Source: Caldithrix sp.
GTDB taxonomy: Bacteria > Zhuqueibacterota > Zhuqueibacteria > Oceanimicrobiales > Oceanimicrobiaceae
DNA length: 42,103 bases
Assembly: GCA_004356825.1 (NCBI GenBank)
Contig: SMXC01000171.1
Span: forward strand, 1 to 42,103
Reading direction: 5' to 3'
Shown here: piece after piece, positions 25,696-34,074 of the stretch
Layout of the letters: every line of letters begins with the position of its first letter
Numbering within the stretch: the first letter of the stretch is position 1
Program-made: the position numbers and the translations under genes
The notes under the pieces: model-generated
Seen by the model: the letters and a program-made list of their open reading frames with translations, nothing else
Databases searched by the model: none
What the model was told of the DNA's origin: nothing

Positions 25696-26158
25696 TTAAT
25701 TTCATCCCTCTCAAATGATTGAACAGTTATTCTGACTTCAGCTTGTCAAGGGGGGATAACGTATGCTGGATTTTATGGGTGGAACTTGCTTAAACGTTCA
25801 AGTAAACTTCCCTGAATTACTTTAATGTAGGTAAATATAATAAAAATTAAGGCATAAATCAAGTTAAAAATTTGAAGGGGCGGTAACTTATTGCGGGATA
25901 ATGGTAGGTTTTGAGTACTTTGGCGCACTTTTGGGGGGATTTTCATTTAACCTATATGATTCATAAAATTTCACCCAGAGACACTAAGATTTGGAGAAAA
26001 CAATTATGAATAAAATATTTTCAACCAAAGTTTTTGCAATCAAAAATGATTAGGGTGACTTTTATTTAAATAAATCCAACATTATAAAATCTCTGTGTCT
26101 TCGTGTCTGGTTTGTTGTCGTCAAGAAAAAAATGTTAAAATATAAAGTTTTTAAATGT
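25696..26158. other. AT-rich gene-free stretch with a CAGAGACAC-type palindrome
   Basis: No coding frame is convincing. Near the middle, CCAGAGACACTAAG (25975-25988) faces CTCTGTGTCTTCGTG then TCTGG (26091-26110), giving an imperfect inverted repeat about 135 bases long. It resembles the common intergenic 'cagagacacaaag' repeats seen in many genomes. The left 250 bases show nothing else recognisable. Confidence 0.5.
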
Positions 26159-26236
26159 GCCTGACACTTTGCTTTATCCTGGTTTTGAGAGTTCCTAGGA
26201 CTCTGACCTTGCTTTATAGAAGCTAAAGTGTCAGAC
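26159..26236. repeat. Whole-length imperfect palindrome centred on CCTAGG
   Basis: Ends CTGACACTTTGCTT and AAGCTAAAGTGTCAG are reverse complements with one extra base. The centre AGAGTTCCTAGGACTCT is itself a near-perfect palindrome. Almost the whole 78 bases can fold into one hairpin. It lies 80 bases beyond the end of the IS110-type transposase relic. It may be a MITE, a REP-like unit or the recombination site of a lost element. Confidence 0.65.
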
Positions 26237-26315
26237 GGGGAGTCTTAGACACTTTGTGAGAAGGTCGACACGCTGTCGCCTTGATGACACAGATGAAGAT
26301 CTCCCCGCCAGCACA

Positions 26316-26976
26316 TTAAGCTGCTTTGGCGTAATTTTCAGTTTGTTGAAAAGCGACCCCGACTAAGCGTTCGTATTTTGGAAATCAATTCATGGCTATT
26401 GAGCTCGGCAATATCTTCCGGCTTGGTGTGATGCTTCAAGATATATTGCGCCGTTTTTACCTTGCAGGGATTTGAATATTTGATTGAATTCCGGAAATAT
26501 CTTATAAGCAAATGCGTGCAGCTGGCTCAAAAGAGCGTTTCTGGCGCCAATAGCGCGTTCTCGTGCGTGAATCAATTGGCGCAGTTCGGCGGCTTCGCCT
26601 TTGGCGCAATGACATTCAATACGCACCCAAGTTGAATAATATCGGCAATGACGCCCGGGTCTTTCTTGTCGGTCTTGTTCGGAGAATTATCACGAATCTC
26701 TTTCACTCTCTTGGTATGAACCGGATTAACAAGAACAAGTCGTATCCCTCGGGGCTTGCAGATAGTGTATCAATGGGTCGGCATAAACACCTGTCGACTC
26801 GAATCCGACAACAAGGTCGCGGGCGTTGTAATGCGCTTTATACCAGCGCAGTCGATCAGAGGATTGTCAAATCCTTCTCGCGTAGTCGTAAAAACAAACG
26901 GCTTCGAGTCTTGACCCGATGGAGCACGAAAAATCGCCCAGTTCTTATCTTTTTCTATGTCCATTGCAACAATCAT
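26316..26976 (-). pseudogene. Frameshifted IS110-family transposase relic
   Basis: Several minus-strand frames together spell an IS110/IS1111 DEDD transposase: MIVAMDIEKDKNWAIF, then RDLVVGFESTGVYADPLIH, NSPNKTDKKDPGVIADIIQ, AAELRQLIHARERAIGARNA, HAFAYKIFPEFNQIFKSLQG and finally YERLVGVAFQQTENYAKAA with a stop at 26316-26318. At least four frameshifts are needed. The D, E and D of the RuvC-like domain are recognisable, but the C-terminal Transposase_20 domain with its serine is absent, so the copy is dead and truncated. IS110 elements lack long terminal inverted repeats, so element ends cannot be set. Confidence 0.85.
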
Positions 26977-27059
26977 TGTTTCAGCCTTTGAATAATACAG
27001 GTTGGCTTCTGAAATTCGAACTTTCAACAATTTATACTCTGCCTTTAAAAAGACGTTCG

Positions 27060-27842
27060 TCACTTAAATATTTTTTTCATCAATTTCGAAAACCCTTTCA
27101 GCAAAGGCTGAATCGGCAATGGCTCCTGAGGATTAATAGGTTCACCCGCGATGACCTTTCCGGGATTCTCTTGGAAAAGCAAATTTGCGCGATATTCTCC
27201 CCAGCCTTCGGCAACGGCATTTCTGGCGGCTCCTAGTTGCAGCGGCCGCCTTTTGGTGTTGTGCCCATCGCTGCCGACAAAATGCACCAGGTCGCTGTTC
27301 AGCAATATGGTGGCGGTATCTTTAACCGGAGCTCCGTGTCTTCCGAGAATACTGCCGGCGTTCATCTGTAGCAAGGCCCCGCGCTGCACGAATTCATAGG
27401 CCCGCTCCGGTTTTCTAATGACGCCGCCGTTTCTTTCCGGATGGGCGATGATGGGCACCATACCGTCTGAAATGAGCGCGAAAAAGTGATCTGCCACGAA
27501 TGTGGGGATTCCTTGCATGGGGAATTCTACCAAAAAATATTTTTTATTATCGTTATAAGTGGAAATGGTATGAAACAGTTCCATATCAGGTTGAGAGTAT
27601 ATCTCCGCGCCCAGGTGGATTTTGATGCCGATTTTCTCAATTTTGATCCGCTCCTGGAGTTCTTTAAATTTGGTAATGATTTCACCTTCGCGTTCGTAAT
27701 CAAGATTACTCAAAATGTGATGCGTGATCGCCACTTCCTTAGTACCATCTTCTTCAGCCTGGCGCAGCATGGCCATGGTGTCTTCCCAGGTCACGGGTCC
27801 GTCATCGATTTTCGGTAAAACGTGCGAGTGAATGTCTATCAA
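27060..27842 (-). CDS. CpsB/CapC-type tyrosine-protein phosphatase (PHP domain)
   Basis: This 260-residue metal-dependent phosphatase of the PHP superfamily is of the kind that removes phosphate from tyrosine kinases controlling capsule or exopolysaccharide export. Metal-binding motifs are IDIHSHVLPKIDDG (H5, H7), AITHH (H41, H42), GAEIYSQ, IAHPERNGG and GSDGHN, in the family order. The start is TTG 27842 with AGGAAG six bases upstream; no ATG lies near. No tyrosine kinase or polysaccharide gene is adjacent, so its target is unknown. It is the last gene of the minus-strand block, 145 bases after GGGP synthase, and is followed by the IS110 relic. Confidence 0.9.
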   Translation of the reverse strand: MIDIHSHVLPKIDDGPVTWEDTMAMLRQAEEDGTKEVAITHHILSNLDYEREGEIITKFKELQERIKIEKIGIKIHLGAEIYSQPDMELFHTISTYNDNKKYFLVEFPMQGIPTFVADHFFALISDGMVPIIAHPERNGGVIRKPERAYEFVQRGALLQMNAGSILGRHGAPVKDTATILLNSDLVHFVGSDGHNTKRRPLQLGAARNAVAEGWGEYRANLLFQENPGKVIAGEPINPQEPLPIQPLLKGFSKLMKKIFK

Positions 27843-27987
27843 AGTAGCTTCCTATAAATTATAAACTGGGCATCATCGCAGTCGCGAAATTACTTGGTAG
27901 ACCACAATTATTGAATCATAATCTAATGTATGCAGAACTAACTTATATTACTCATCAAAACTGGATGAATAAAATTACGCCAAGGTT

Positions 27988-28728
27988 TCAACCGTGCACC
28001 GCCTCAGCGAATTCCTTAATCAAGCCATTATTCCCTTTTTTTTCCAAAACATTTCCGGTAACCACAAAAGAAGCCCCAGCTGCAACTTTTTGTCGAGCTT
28101 CTTCAGGCGTGCGAATGCCTCCTCCAACAATTAGCGGAATCGAAACATATTTTTTTACTCCGGAAATGAGCTCGTTCGACACTGACCTCTGAGCACCGCT
28201 GCCAGCTTCCAAATAAACCAGTTTCATGCCCATGAACTCTGCAGCCATCGCTGTTGCTTTGGCGATATCCGGTTTGTCGCGGGGAATGGGTTGTGTATTA
28301 CTCATAACTTCAGCGGAAGTAGTGCTGCCAGACTCGATGAGCATGTAACCAACGGATATCGCTTCAATACGATGAGCTTTGATTGCAGGCGCGGCTCGCA
28401 CTTGCTCACCAATTAAATAAGTTGGATTCCGGCCGCTGATCAAGGAAAGAAAGAATATTGCATCGGCGTACTTCGAAACCTGAGTTTGACTGCCGGGGAA
28501 AATGATTAAAGGAACTTCGATTTGGTATTTAATCTTTTTGACCAGTTCATCAAACGAGGCTGAAAGAACAAGACTGCCGCCAACTAAAATCGCATCGGCG
28601 CCGTCTTCACTGGCCTGCACTGCCAGTTTGACTAACTCATCAGGCTGCCATTTATCCGGGTCAATAAGGACGAAATAACCGGCGCCTTTGGTTTCTTTAA
28701 TTTTGAGGATTCGTTCGAGAGTGGTCAA
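27988..28728 (-). CDS. Geranylgeranylglyceryl-phosphate synthase family protein (PcrB-like)
   Basis: This 246-residue TIM-barrel prenyltransferase joins a polyprenyl diphosphate to sn-glycerol-1-phosphate. Phosphate and substrate motifs are YFVLIDPDKW (near 18-27), ILVGGSL, YLEAGSGA and the phosphate-gripping IPLIVGGGIRTPEEA, VVTGN. In archaea this makes the first ether bond of membrane lipids; Bacillota PcrB uses heptaprenyl diphosphate, and Bacteroidota homologues are known. The chain length used here cannot be read by eye. The start is TTG 28728. It follows alaS by 79 bases, the gap holding a short dispersed-repeat text. Confidence 0.92.
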   Translation of the reverse strand: MTTLERILKIKETKGAGYFVLIDPDKWQPDELVKLAVQASEDGADAILVGGSLVLSASFDELVKKIKYQIEVPLIIFPGSQTQVSKYADAIFFLSLISGRNPTYLIGEQVRAAPAIKAHRIEAISVGYMLIESGSTTSAEVMSNTQPIPRDKPDIAKATAMAAEFMGMKLVYLEAGSGAQRSVSNELISGVKKYVSIPLIVGGGIRTPEEARQKVAAGASFVVTGNVLEKKGNNGLIKEFAEAVHG

Positions 28729-28764
28729 ATAAAATCCAATGTTTAAATTAGCTGAGAATAATAC

Positions 28765-28818
28765 ATTTAGTCTTCGGCGCCGTTTATCTTGAGCGAAGTC
28801 GAAAGACTCAGGATGAAT
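28765..28818 (-). repeat. CTTTCGACTTCGCTCAAGATAA-type dispersed repeat at the alaS 3' end
   Basis: On the minus strand the alaS end reads TCATCCTGAGTCTTTCGACT then TCGCTCAAGATAAACGGC. The phrase CCTGAG-TTCGAC-GCTCA is a well-known kind of dispersed intergenic repeat in environmental genomes, and it resembles the CCTGAGCC-GGTCG tail of the copies at 7212 and 32261. The TGA stop of alaS lies inside it. Confidence 0.5.
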
Positions 28819-31471
28819 TTTTCCTAGTTAAAACGGAAACAATCTCAGGAACCTTATCAAGCGCCTGTGCAATTTTGTTGATATTCTTACCACCTGCCAA
28901 CGCCATGTGCGGTCGGCCGCCGCCGCTGCCGTCGGCAATTGCGGCGACTTGTTTGATAATATCGCCGGCTTTCAAATTTTTTCCTGAAATTAAATCATCG
29001 GTTACCACGCAAACAAAAGAGGCTTTTTCGTTAATGACCGAGCTCAAAACACCAACGCCCGAGCCGATTTTTGCCCGCAGGGTGTCGCTGACTTGCTTGA
29101 GTTCATCAACGGTTTCGCTCGCCACTTGCGATGTCACGATTTTAAAACCATCAAGATTTTGAGCGTTACTCACAAGCTGCCCGATATCTTGTTGGGCCGA
29201 TATGACTCTTACCTGCTTCAACTCTTTTTGCAGTCGATGTTTTTCAGCTAAGAGACTTTGAACCTTGTCGACAAGTTCTTCGTTTGAGCAATTCAAAATT
29301 TCCTGAAGATTGTAGCTCAGTTTTTTTTCCTGCCGTAAAAGAGTATCTGCTTTTTCGCCGGTCACAGCTTCAAGTCTGCGAATTCCGGCGGCGGCGCTGG
29401 ATTCGGACATAATTCTAAAATAGCCGATTTCGCCGGTGTGGTTCAAATGCGTGCCGCCGCAAAGCTCCATGCTAAAACCATCGACTTTGACAACCCGCAC
29501 ATACTCACCGTATTTTTCTTCGAAGATAGCCATAGCACCCATTTCACGTGCCTCGACATAGGTTTTTTGAATTGTCTCTACCGCTAAATCGTCTCGTACT
29601 TTTTCGTTCACACGAGCTTCAATTTTTTCCACTTCCAGCGGAGCAATCTTTTTAAAATGGGTGACATCAAAACGCAAATGATCCGGAGCTACCAGCGAGC
29701 CGGCCTGAGTGACATGAGTGCCGAGGGTTTCGCGCAAAGCTTTGTGCAGTAAGTGTGTCGCGGTATGATTGCGAGCGATGGATTTGCGCGAGGTCTTGTC
29801 CACCCGCGCTGTAACTTTGGACTTATCTATTTTGTTACCCTCTGTAAATTTTCCAATGTGAACAAACGTATTGCCGTCGCGAACCGTGTCGCTGATTCTA
29901 ATCTTAAAGCCGTCGCCGACAATTTCACCCACGTCCCCGACCTGTCCACCGGCCTCGCCGTAAAAAGGCGTTTGACTCAAGATCAAAAAGAGTTGTTGGT
30001 CTTCGATATGAAACTTTCGAATTTCAGATTCGCTTTCCAGTTCTGTGTAGCCAAGAAACTTCGAATCCTCTCCGGACGAAAGTTCAGTCCAGGATTTATA
30101 ATCGAAATCCGCCGAGTGACTCCATTTGCCAGCTTTTCGGGCGCGATCTCTTTGCTCTGACATAGCGTTTTCAAAGCCTTTTTCATCAACGGAAAAATTC
30201 TTTTGCCGCGCCATTAACTGCGTTAAGTCGAGCGGAAAACCGTACGTGTCATATAAACGAAACGCGTCTTGGCCCGGAATTTCTTTTTTACCAGACTTTT
30301 CAACATCCGCACTGATTTTCTCAAATATCTCGATACCGCGATCCAGAGTACTGTTGAAACTCTCTTCTTCCGATTTAATCACCAGCGAAATGAATTGGTG
30401 CTTTTCTTGCAATTCCGGAAAGGCGTGCCCCATGATATCAACGAGAACCGGCACGAGTTTGTAGATAAAAGGATCATGCATGTCAAGGTTGCGCCCGAAA
30501 CGAGCCGCCCTTCTGAGAATCCTGCGCAAAACATAGCCGCGACCTTCATTCGAGGGTATAGCGCCATCGGCGATGGCAAAGGTGAGCGCGCGAATGTGAT
30601 CGGAAATCACACGATGCGCCATGCCTTTTTCGTCCCTGGAATATTTTACGCCGGTGAGGTCATGAATCGTTGACAAAAGTGGCGTGAAGAGGTCGGTGTC
30701 ATAATTCGAATTTGTACCATTTATGACAGCATGGACGCGCTCGAATCCCATGCCGGTGTCGACATGTTTTGACGGCAGGTTATGAAGTTTGCTTTCTTGG
30801 TCGCGATTAAATTGAATAAAAACCAGGTTCCAGATTTCTATGTAGCGGGCGCATCCCGCGTTCACTTCACAAACGTGGTTTGGGTCGCCGGTTTTGTCAC
30901 ACTTGCCTTCACCGAGATCGTAATGAATTTCCGAACAAGGCCCGCAAGGACCGGTGTCGCCCATTTCCCAAAAGTTGTCTTTCTTGCCAAAGCGCAGAAC
31001 CCTTGCCGAAGGGATCGGAGTGACATCGGTCCAGAGTTTTTCGGTTTCCTCATCCGGCTCTAAGCCGTCTTTTTCATCGCCCCCAAAAACCGTGACCCAC
31101 ATCCGCTCCTTTTCCAGTCCCCAAACTTTTATAAGCAGTTCCCAGGCCCACTCAATCGCTTCTTTTTTAAAGTAATCGCCAAACGACCAATTGCCCAGCA
31201 TTTCAAAGAATGTATGGTGATAGGTGTCGAAGCCGACGTCTTCCAAGTCGTTGTGCTTGCCGCCAACCCGGATACACTTTTGGGTGTCAGCCGCCCGTTT
31301 GTAGTTGCGCGTTTCCTGTCCTAAAAATACGTTTTTAAATTGATTCATACCCGCATTGATGAACAACAAAGTCGGGTCGTCAAACGGCACCACGGGAGCG
31401 CTCGGCACGATTTCGTGATTTTTACTTTTAAAAAAATCTAAAAAGGAATTTCGAAGTTCCTGTGAATTCAT
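28808..31471 (-). CDS. alaS: Alanyl-tRNA synthetase
   Basis: This 887-residue full-length enzyme charges tRNA-Ala. The class II catalytic domain includes FHTFF-like HHTFFEMLGNWSFGDYF and GMGFERVHAVI. The editing domain has the zinc motif NHTATHLLHKALRE (near 570) and CGGTHLNHTGEIG (near 670). The C-terminal C-Ala domain ends with GGGRPHMALAGGKN. ATG 31471 has a poor ribosome site. It follows recX by 86 bases in the same direction, an order (recA-recX-alaS) also found in other bacteria. Its TGA stop is inside a dispersed repeat, so the last residues (NSS) may derive from that repeat. Confidence 0.97.
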   Translation of the reverse strand: MNSQELRNSFLDFFKSKNHEIVPSAPVVPFDDPTLLFINAGMNQFKNVFLGQETRNYKRAADTQKCIRVGGKHNDLEDVGFDTYHHTFFEMLGNWSFGDYFKKEAIEWAWELLIKVWGLEKERMWVTVFGGDEKDGLEPDEETEKLWTDVTPIPSARVLRFGKKDNFWEMGDTGPCGPCSEIHYDLGEGKCDKTGDPNHVCEVNAGCARYIEIWNLVFIQFNRDQESKLHNLPSKHVDTGMGFERVHAVINGTNSNYDTDLFTPLLSTIHDLTGVKYSRDEKGMAHRVISDHIRALTFAIADGAIPSNEGRGYVLRRILRRAARFGRNLDMHDPFIYKLVPVLVDIMGHAFPELQEKHQFISLVIKSEEESFNSTLDRGIEIFEKISADVEKSGKKEIPGQDAFRLYDTYGFPLDLTQLMARQKNFSVDEKGFENAMSEQRDRARKAGKWSHSADFDYKSWTELSSGEDSKFLGYTELESESEIRKFHIEDQQLFLILSQTPFYGEAGGQVGDVGEIVGDGFKIRISDTVRDGNTFVHIGKFTEGNKIDKSKVTARVDKTSRKSIARNHTATHLLHKALRETLGTHVTQAGSLVAPDHLRFDVTHFKKIAPLEVEKIEARVNEKVRDDLAVETIQKTYVEAREMGAMAIFEEKYGEYVRVVKVDGFSMELCGGTHLNHTGEIGYFRIMSESSAAAGIRRLEAVTGEKADTLLRQEKKLSYNLQEILNCSNEELVDKVQSLLAEKHRLQKELKQVRVISAQQDIGQLVSNAQNLDGFKIVTSQVASETVDELKQVSDTLRAKIGSGVGVLSSVINEKASFVCVVTDDLISGKNLKAGDIIKQVAAIADGSGGGRPHMALAGGKNINKIAQALDKVPEIVSVLTRKNSS

Positions 31472-31557
31472 CTACAAATACTTAAAAAGTTATTGTTGAA
31501 ACAAAATCAATAAAAGATGCACTAATTTTCCTACATATCAGACTGAAATTTAACTTT

Positions 31558-32190
31558 TCATTTTTCTGCTATCACTTCTTTAACAATTTCCCAGTCGAAG
31601 CCCCGCCGTAAAAGAAAATCATTCAGTCGTTTTTTCTGTTTGTTTTCATCCAGGTCCTGGTAGCGGTCTTTTCTGCTTTCAACTAATTCTCTGGCAATTT
31701 CTTCCTGTCGTTTTGCGGAATAAGCCTCGGTTAAGGCTTTGTCAATGATTTCAGGTTTTAAGCCTTTTTGCCAGAGCTCCTGACGTAGAAGTCTTGCTCC
31801 CATCGGTTTTTTAGCGATTCTATTGAGGGCAAATGCAAAAGCAAATTTAACATCATCAATGAACTTAGCCTCTCTTAATTCCCAGAGAACAGTTTCAATT
31901 AATTCTTCGGCATACCCCTTTTGCCGCAATTTAGTCTGCAATTCTTTTTCACTGTGTGCGCGCGCAGCCAAATATCGAAATGCATTTTCTTTGACGCGCT
32001 TTTTTTCCTCCTTTTGCAAAATATCCTTAATTCGGGTCTTGGTTAAAATATCCCCTTTTTTTAAATCAAATTGAAGCAAGACCGATGAATCCAATCCGAA
32101 TGCGAATTCACCATCAAGATAAACTGAGGCTCGCTGCTTCCGTTGCTTCTGAGCTTCAATTTTGGTAATTTTCCCTGAACGATCTGCCAC
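31558..32190 (-). CDS. recX: RecX regulatory protein
   Basis: This 210-residue helical protein binds RecA filaments and limits their activity. Three-helix repeats typical of RecX are visible: FRYLAARAHSEKELQTKLRQ, then IDDVKFAFAFALNRIAKKPM and LRQELWQKGLKPEIIDKAL. The C-terminal repeat has KKRLNDFLLRRGFDWEIVKE. An N-terminal basic barrel-like extension (residues 1-55) is normal in this family. Start is GTG 32190 with weak ribosome-site signal. It lies downstream of recA, separated by a 215-base gap filled by dispersed repeats, so the usual recA-recX coupling may be loosened. Confidence 0.92.
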   Translation of the reverse strand: MADRSGKITKIEAQKQRKQRASVYLDGEFAFGLDSSVLLQFDLKKGDILTKTRIKDILQKEEKKRVKENAFRYLAARAHSEKELQTKLRQKGYAEELIETVLWELREAKFIDDVKFAFAFALNRIAKKPMGARLLRQELWQKGLKPEIIDKALTEAYSAKRQEEIARELVESRKDRYQDLDENKQKKRLNDFLLRRGFDWEIVKEVIAEK

Positions 32191-32260
32191 CTTAAAAACG
32201 GAATTGATTTAGTGATTGGCCGAAAACTTAATTTTTTTCTGTCTGTGCAAGCGTTCTCAG

Positions 32261-32404
32261 CGAAGCAATCTTCCTGATTAATTAGGTTTGATATTGCTTC
32301 GGCAAAAGCTTGTCCTGAGCCTGGTCGGAGGAACGCCTCGTAAAGACCGGTTATACGCCAGAGTTCTCAACACAGCAACCCCCATGTGGCCACTTCGGCT
32401 ACTC
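32261..32404 (-). repeat. Mosaic dispersed repeat in the recA-recX gap (copy C)
   Basis: The part 32261-32349 matches 7212-7290 (CGAAGCAATCT, loop, GATATTGCTTC, CCTGAGCC-GGTCG, GAACGC-TCGT). The part 32356-32404, read on the minus strand, matches module 1 at 3211-3260 (GTAGCCGAAGTGGCCACA, GGTTG, GAGAACTCTGGCG). The two modules are joined only here. The element fills almost the whole space between recA and recX. Confidence 0.75.
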
Positions 32405-32405
32405 G

Positions 32406-33485
32406 TTAATTAGCAACCGCTTGCTGATTTGCAGGCGCTTCCTTTTCCTCGGCTGCTTTTGGCGCTTCGGCCGGCGTCTGCGGTTTTTTGATTAGCCCCA
32501 AAGCTTCGCGGACCTGTTTGTTTATTTTCTTCAATAGATCCTGATTTTCGATCAGGTATTTCTTCACATTTTCACGGCCTTGTCCCAAACGTTCCTCTCC
32601 ATAAGAAAACCAGGTGCCGCTCTTTTGAATGATATCGTGATCAACGGACAAGTCGAGCAAATCTCCCTCACGGGAAATGCCGGTGCCGTACATGATATCA
32701 AATTCGGCTGTCCGGAAAGGCGGCGCGACTTTATTTTTGACCACTTTCACTTTTGTCCGGTTGCCGATAATACTCTCGCCATCTTTGATCGATGCAATCC
32801 GTCGAATATCGATGCGAACGGAGGCGTAAAATTTCAGCGCCCGGCCGCCGGTGGTTGTTTCCGGGTTGCCAAACATAACACCGATTTTTTCGCGAAGTTG
32901 GTTAATAAAAATCATGCAGGTCTTGGATTTACTGATAATACCGGCCAATTTCCGCATCGCCTGCGACATCAAGCGCGCCTGCAATCCCATTTGCGCGTCG
33001 CCCATTTCTCCTTCGATTTCGGCCTTTGGCACCAATGCGGCAACAGAGTCGATCACCACGATATCCAAAGCGCCGCTGCGGATTAGAGTCTCAGCGATTT
33101 CTAAAGCCTGCTCGCCGGTGTCGGGTTGAGAAATGAGGAGATTCTCAGTATCCACGCCTAAATTTTTACAGTACTTTGCATCCAAAGCGTGTTCGGCATC
33201 GATGAATGCCGCCAGCCCGCCGCGCTTCTGTGCTTCGGAAATTGCGTGTAATGCCAATGTTGTTTTCCCGGACGACTCCGGACCAAAAATTTCAACAACT
33301 CTGCCGCGCGGGAATCCACCAATTCCCAAAGCGGCATCCAGGGAGATTGAACCAGTTGGAATAGCTTCAATGTCCGCGATTCTTTCATCCCCAAGACGCA
33401 TAATCGAACCCTTGCCAAACTGTCGGTCGATTTGCGTCATCGCCAGTTCAAGGGCTTTCAGTTTTTCACTTTTGTCATCGCTCAT
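32406..33485 (-). CDS. recA: Recombinase RecA
   Basis: This 359-residue ATP-dependent strand-exchange protein drives homologous recombination and SOS signalling. Walker A is GPESSGKT (68-75). [20 protein letters not shown] (Walker B and loop 1), [20 protein letters not shown] (loop 2) and the C-terminal VREALGLI region are present. The tail is acidic and alanine-rich (EKEAPANQQ). ATG 33485 follows GGAGGGAAGGG. It is 30 bases downstream of thpR in the same direction and ends next to the repeat at 32261-32404. No LexA-type box was recognisable upstream. Confidence 0.98.
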   Translation of the reverse strand: MSDDKSEKLKALELAMTQIDRQFGKGSIMRLGDERIADIEAIPTGSISLDAALGIGGFPRGRVVEIFGPESSGKTTLALHAISEAQKRGGLAAFIDAEHALDAKYCKNLGVDTENLLISQPDTGEQALEIAETLIRSGALDIVVIDSVAALVPKAEIEGEMGDAQMGLQARLMSQAMRKLAGIISKSKTCMIFINQLREKIGVMFGNPETTTGGRALKFYASVRIDIRRIASIKDGESIIGNRTKVKVVKNKVAPPFRTAEFDIMYGTGISREGDLLDLSVDHDIIQKSGTWFSYGEERLGQGRENVKKYLIENQDLLKKINKQVREALGLIKKPQTPAEAPKAAEEKEAPANQQAVAN

Positions 33486-33515
33486 ATCCCTTCCCTCCGT
33501 TTTGGTTCAAACTTT

Positions 33516-34073
33516 CTATAATCTTATTTTTTTTAAAGGCGTATAAATCGCGCCTTTCGGGTGCAGTTTACTTTCCATGAATATAATCTCTTCTACTTCG
33601 ACTTCGTCTCCATCAAACTTGGCAGTTTTAAATCTTTCGATAAATTGATCGCTAACTTGCGATTTCACTCTGCCAATGGTCAAATGAGGATTGAATCTCG
33701 TTTTTTCCTCAGGAAAACCAAGTTGATTCAGTTGTTGTTCAATTTTGAAATGAATGTTATTTAATTCATTACCCGGGTTATTGATGCCTACCCACAAAAC
33801 CCGCGGGCGTCTGAAGTTTGGAAAAACGCCGAGTTCTTTGACCCAGAAATTGAACGGTTGAAATTCTTTCGCAGCAGCTCTTAATGATTCTCCGATCGAT
33901 TTGGTTTTGCTTTCTTCGATGTCGCCTAAAAATTTTAAGGTCAAGTGGATATTGTGAGGTTTAGTCCAGCTAATGCGTTCTTTATGTTCTTTTAGTTCTT
34001 CCTGTAAATCGGCTATTTTTTCGCGAACGGACTCTGAAATCTCAATTGCAATAAATGAACGAATTTTTTTCAT
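33516..34073 (-). CDS. thpR: RNA 2',3'-cyclic phosphodiesterase ThpR (2'-5' RNA ligase family)
   Basis: This 185-residue protein of the 2H phosphoesterase superfamily opens 2',3'-cyclic phosphates on RNA in vitro. The two active-site HxT motifs are visible: NIHLTLKFLG (H43, T45) and FNPHLTIGRVK (H130, T132). ATG 34073 begins one base after the TGA of cinA, in the style of translational coupling. An in-frame TTG at 34082 overlapping cinA is an alternative start. The cinA-thpR-recA order is found in many bacteria. Length and domain content are normal. Confidence 0.92.
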   Translation of the reverse strand: MKKIRSFIAIEISESVREKIADLQEELKEHKERISWTKPHNIHLTLKFLGDIEESKTKSIGESLRAAAKEFQPFNFWVKELGVFPNFRRPRVLWVGINNPGNELNNIHFKIEQQLNQLGFPEEKTRFNPHLTIGRVKSQVSDQFIERFKTAKFDGDEVEVEEIIFMESKLHPKGAIYTPLKKIRL

Positions 34074-34074
34074 T

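Noticed and set aside
25974-26110. CRISPR-like spacing of CAGAGACAC repeats
   Set aside because: There are only two arms, in inverted and not direct orientation, with no regular spacer units and no cas genes in the window.
26563-26991. 142-codon plus-strand open frame
   Set aside because: It is antisense to the IS110 transposase relic, whose motifs are recognisable on the minus strand.
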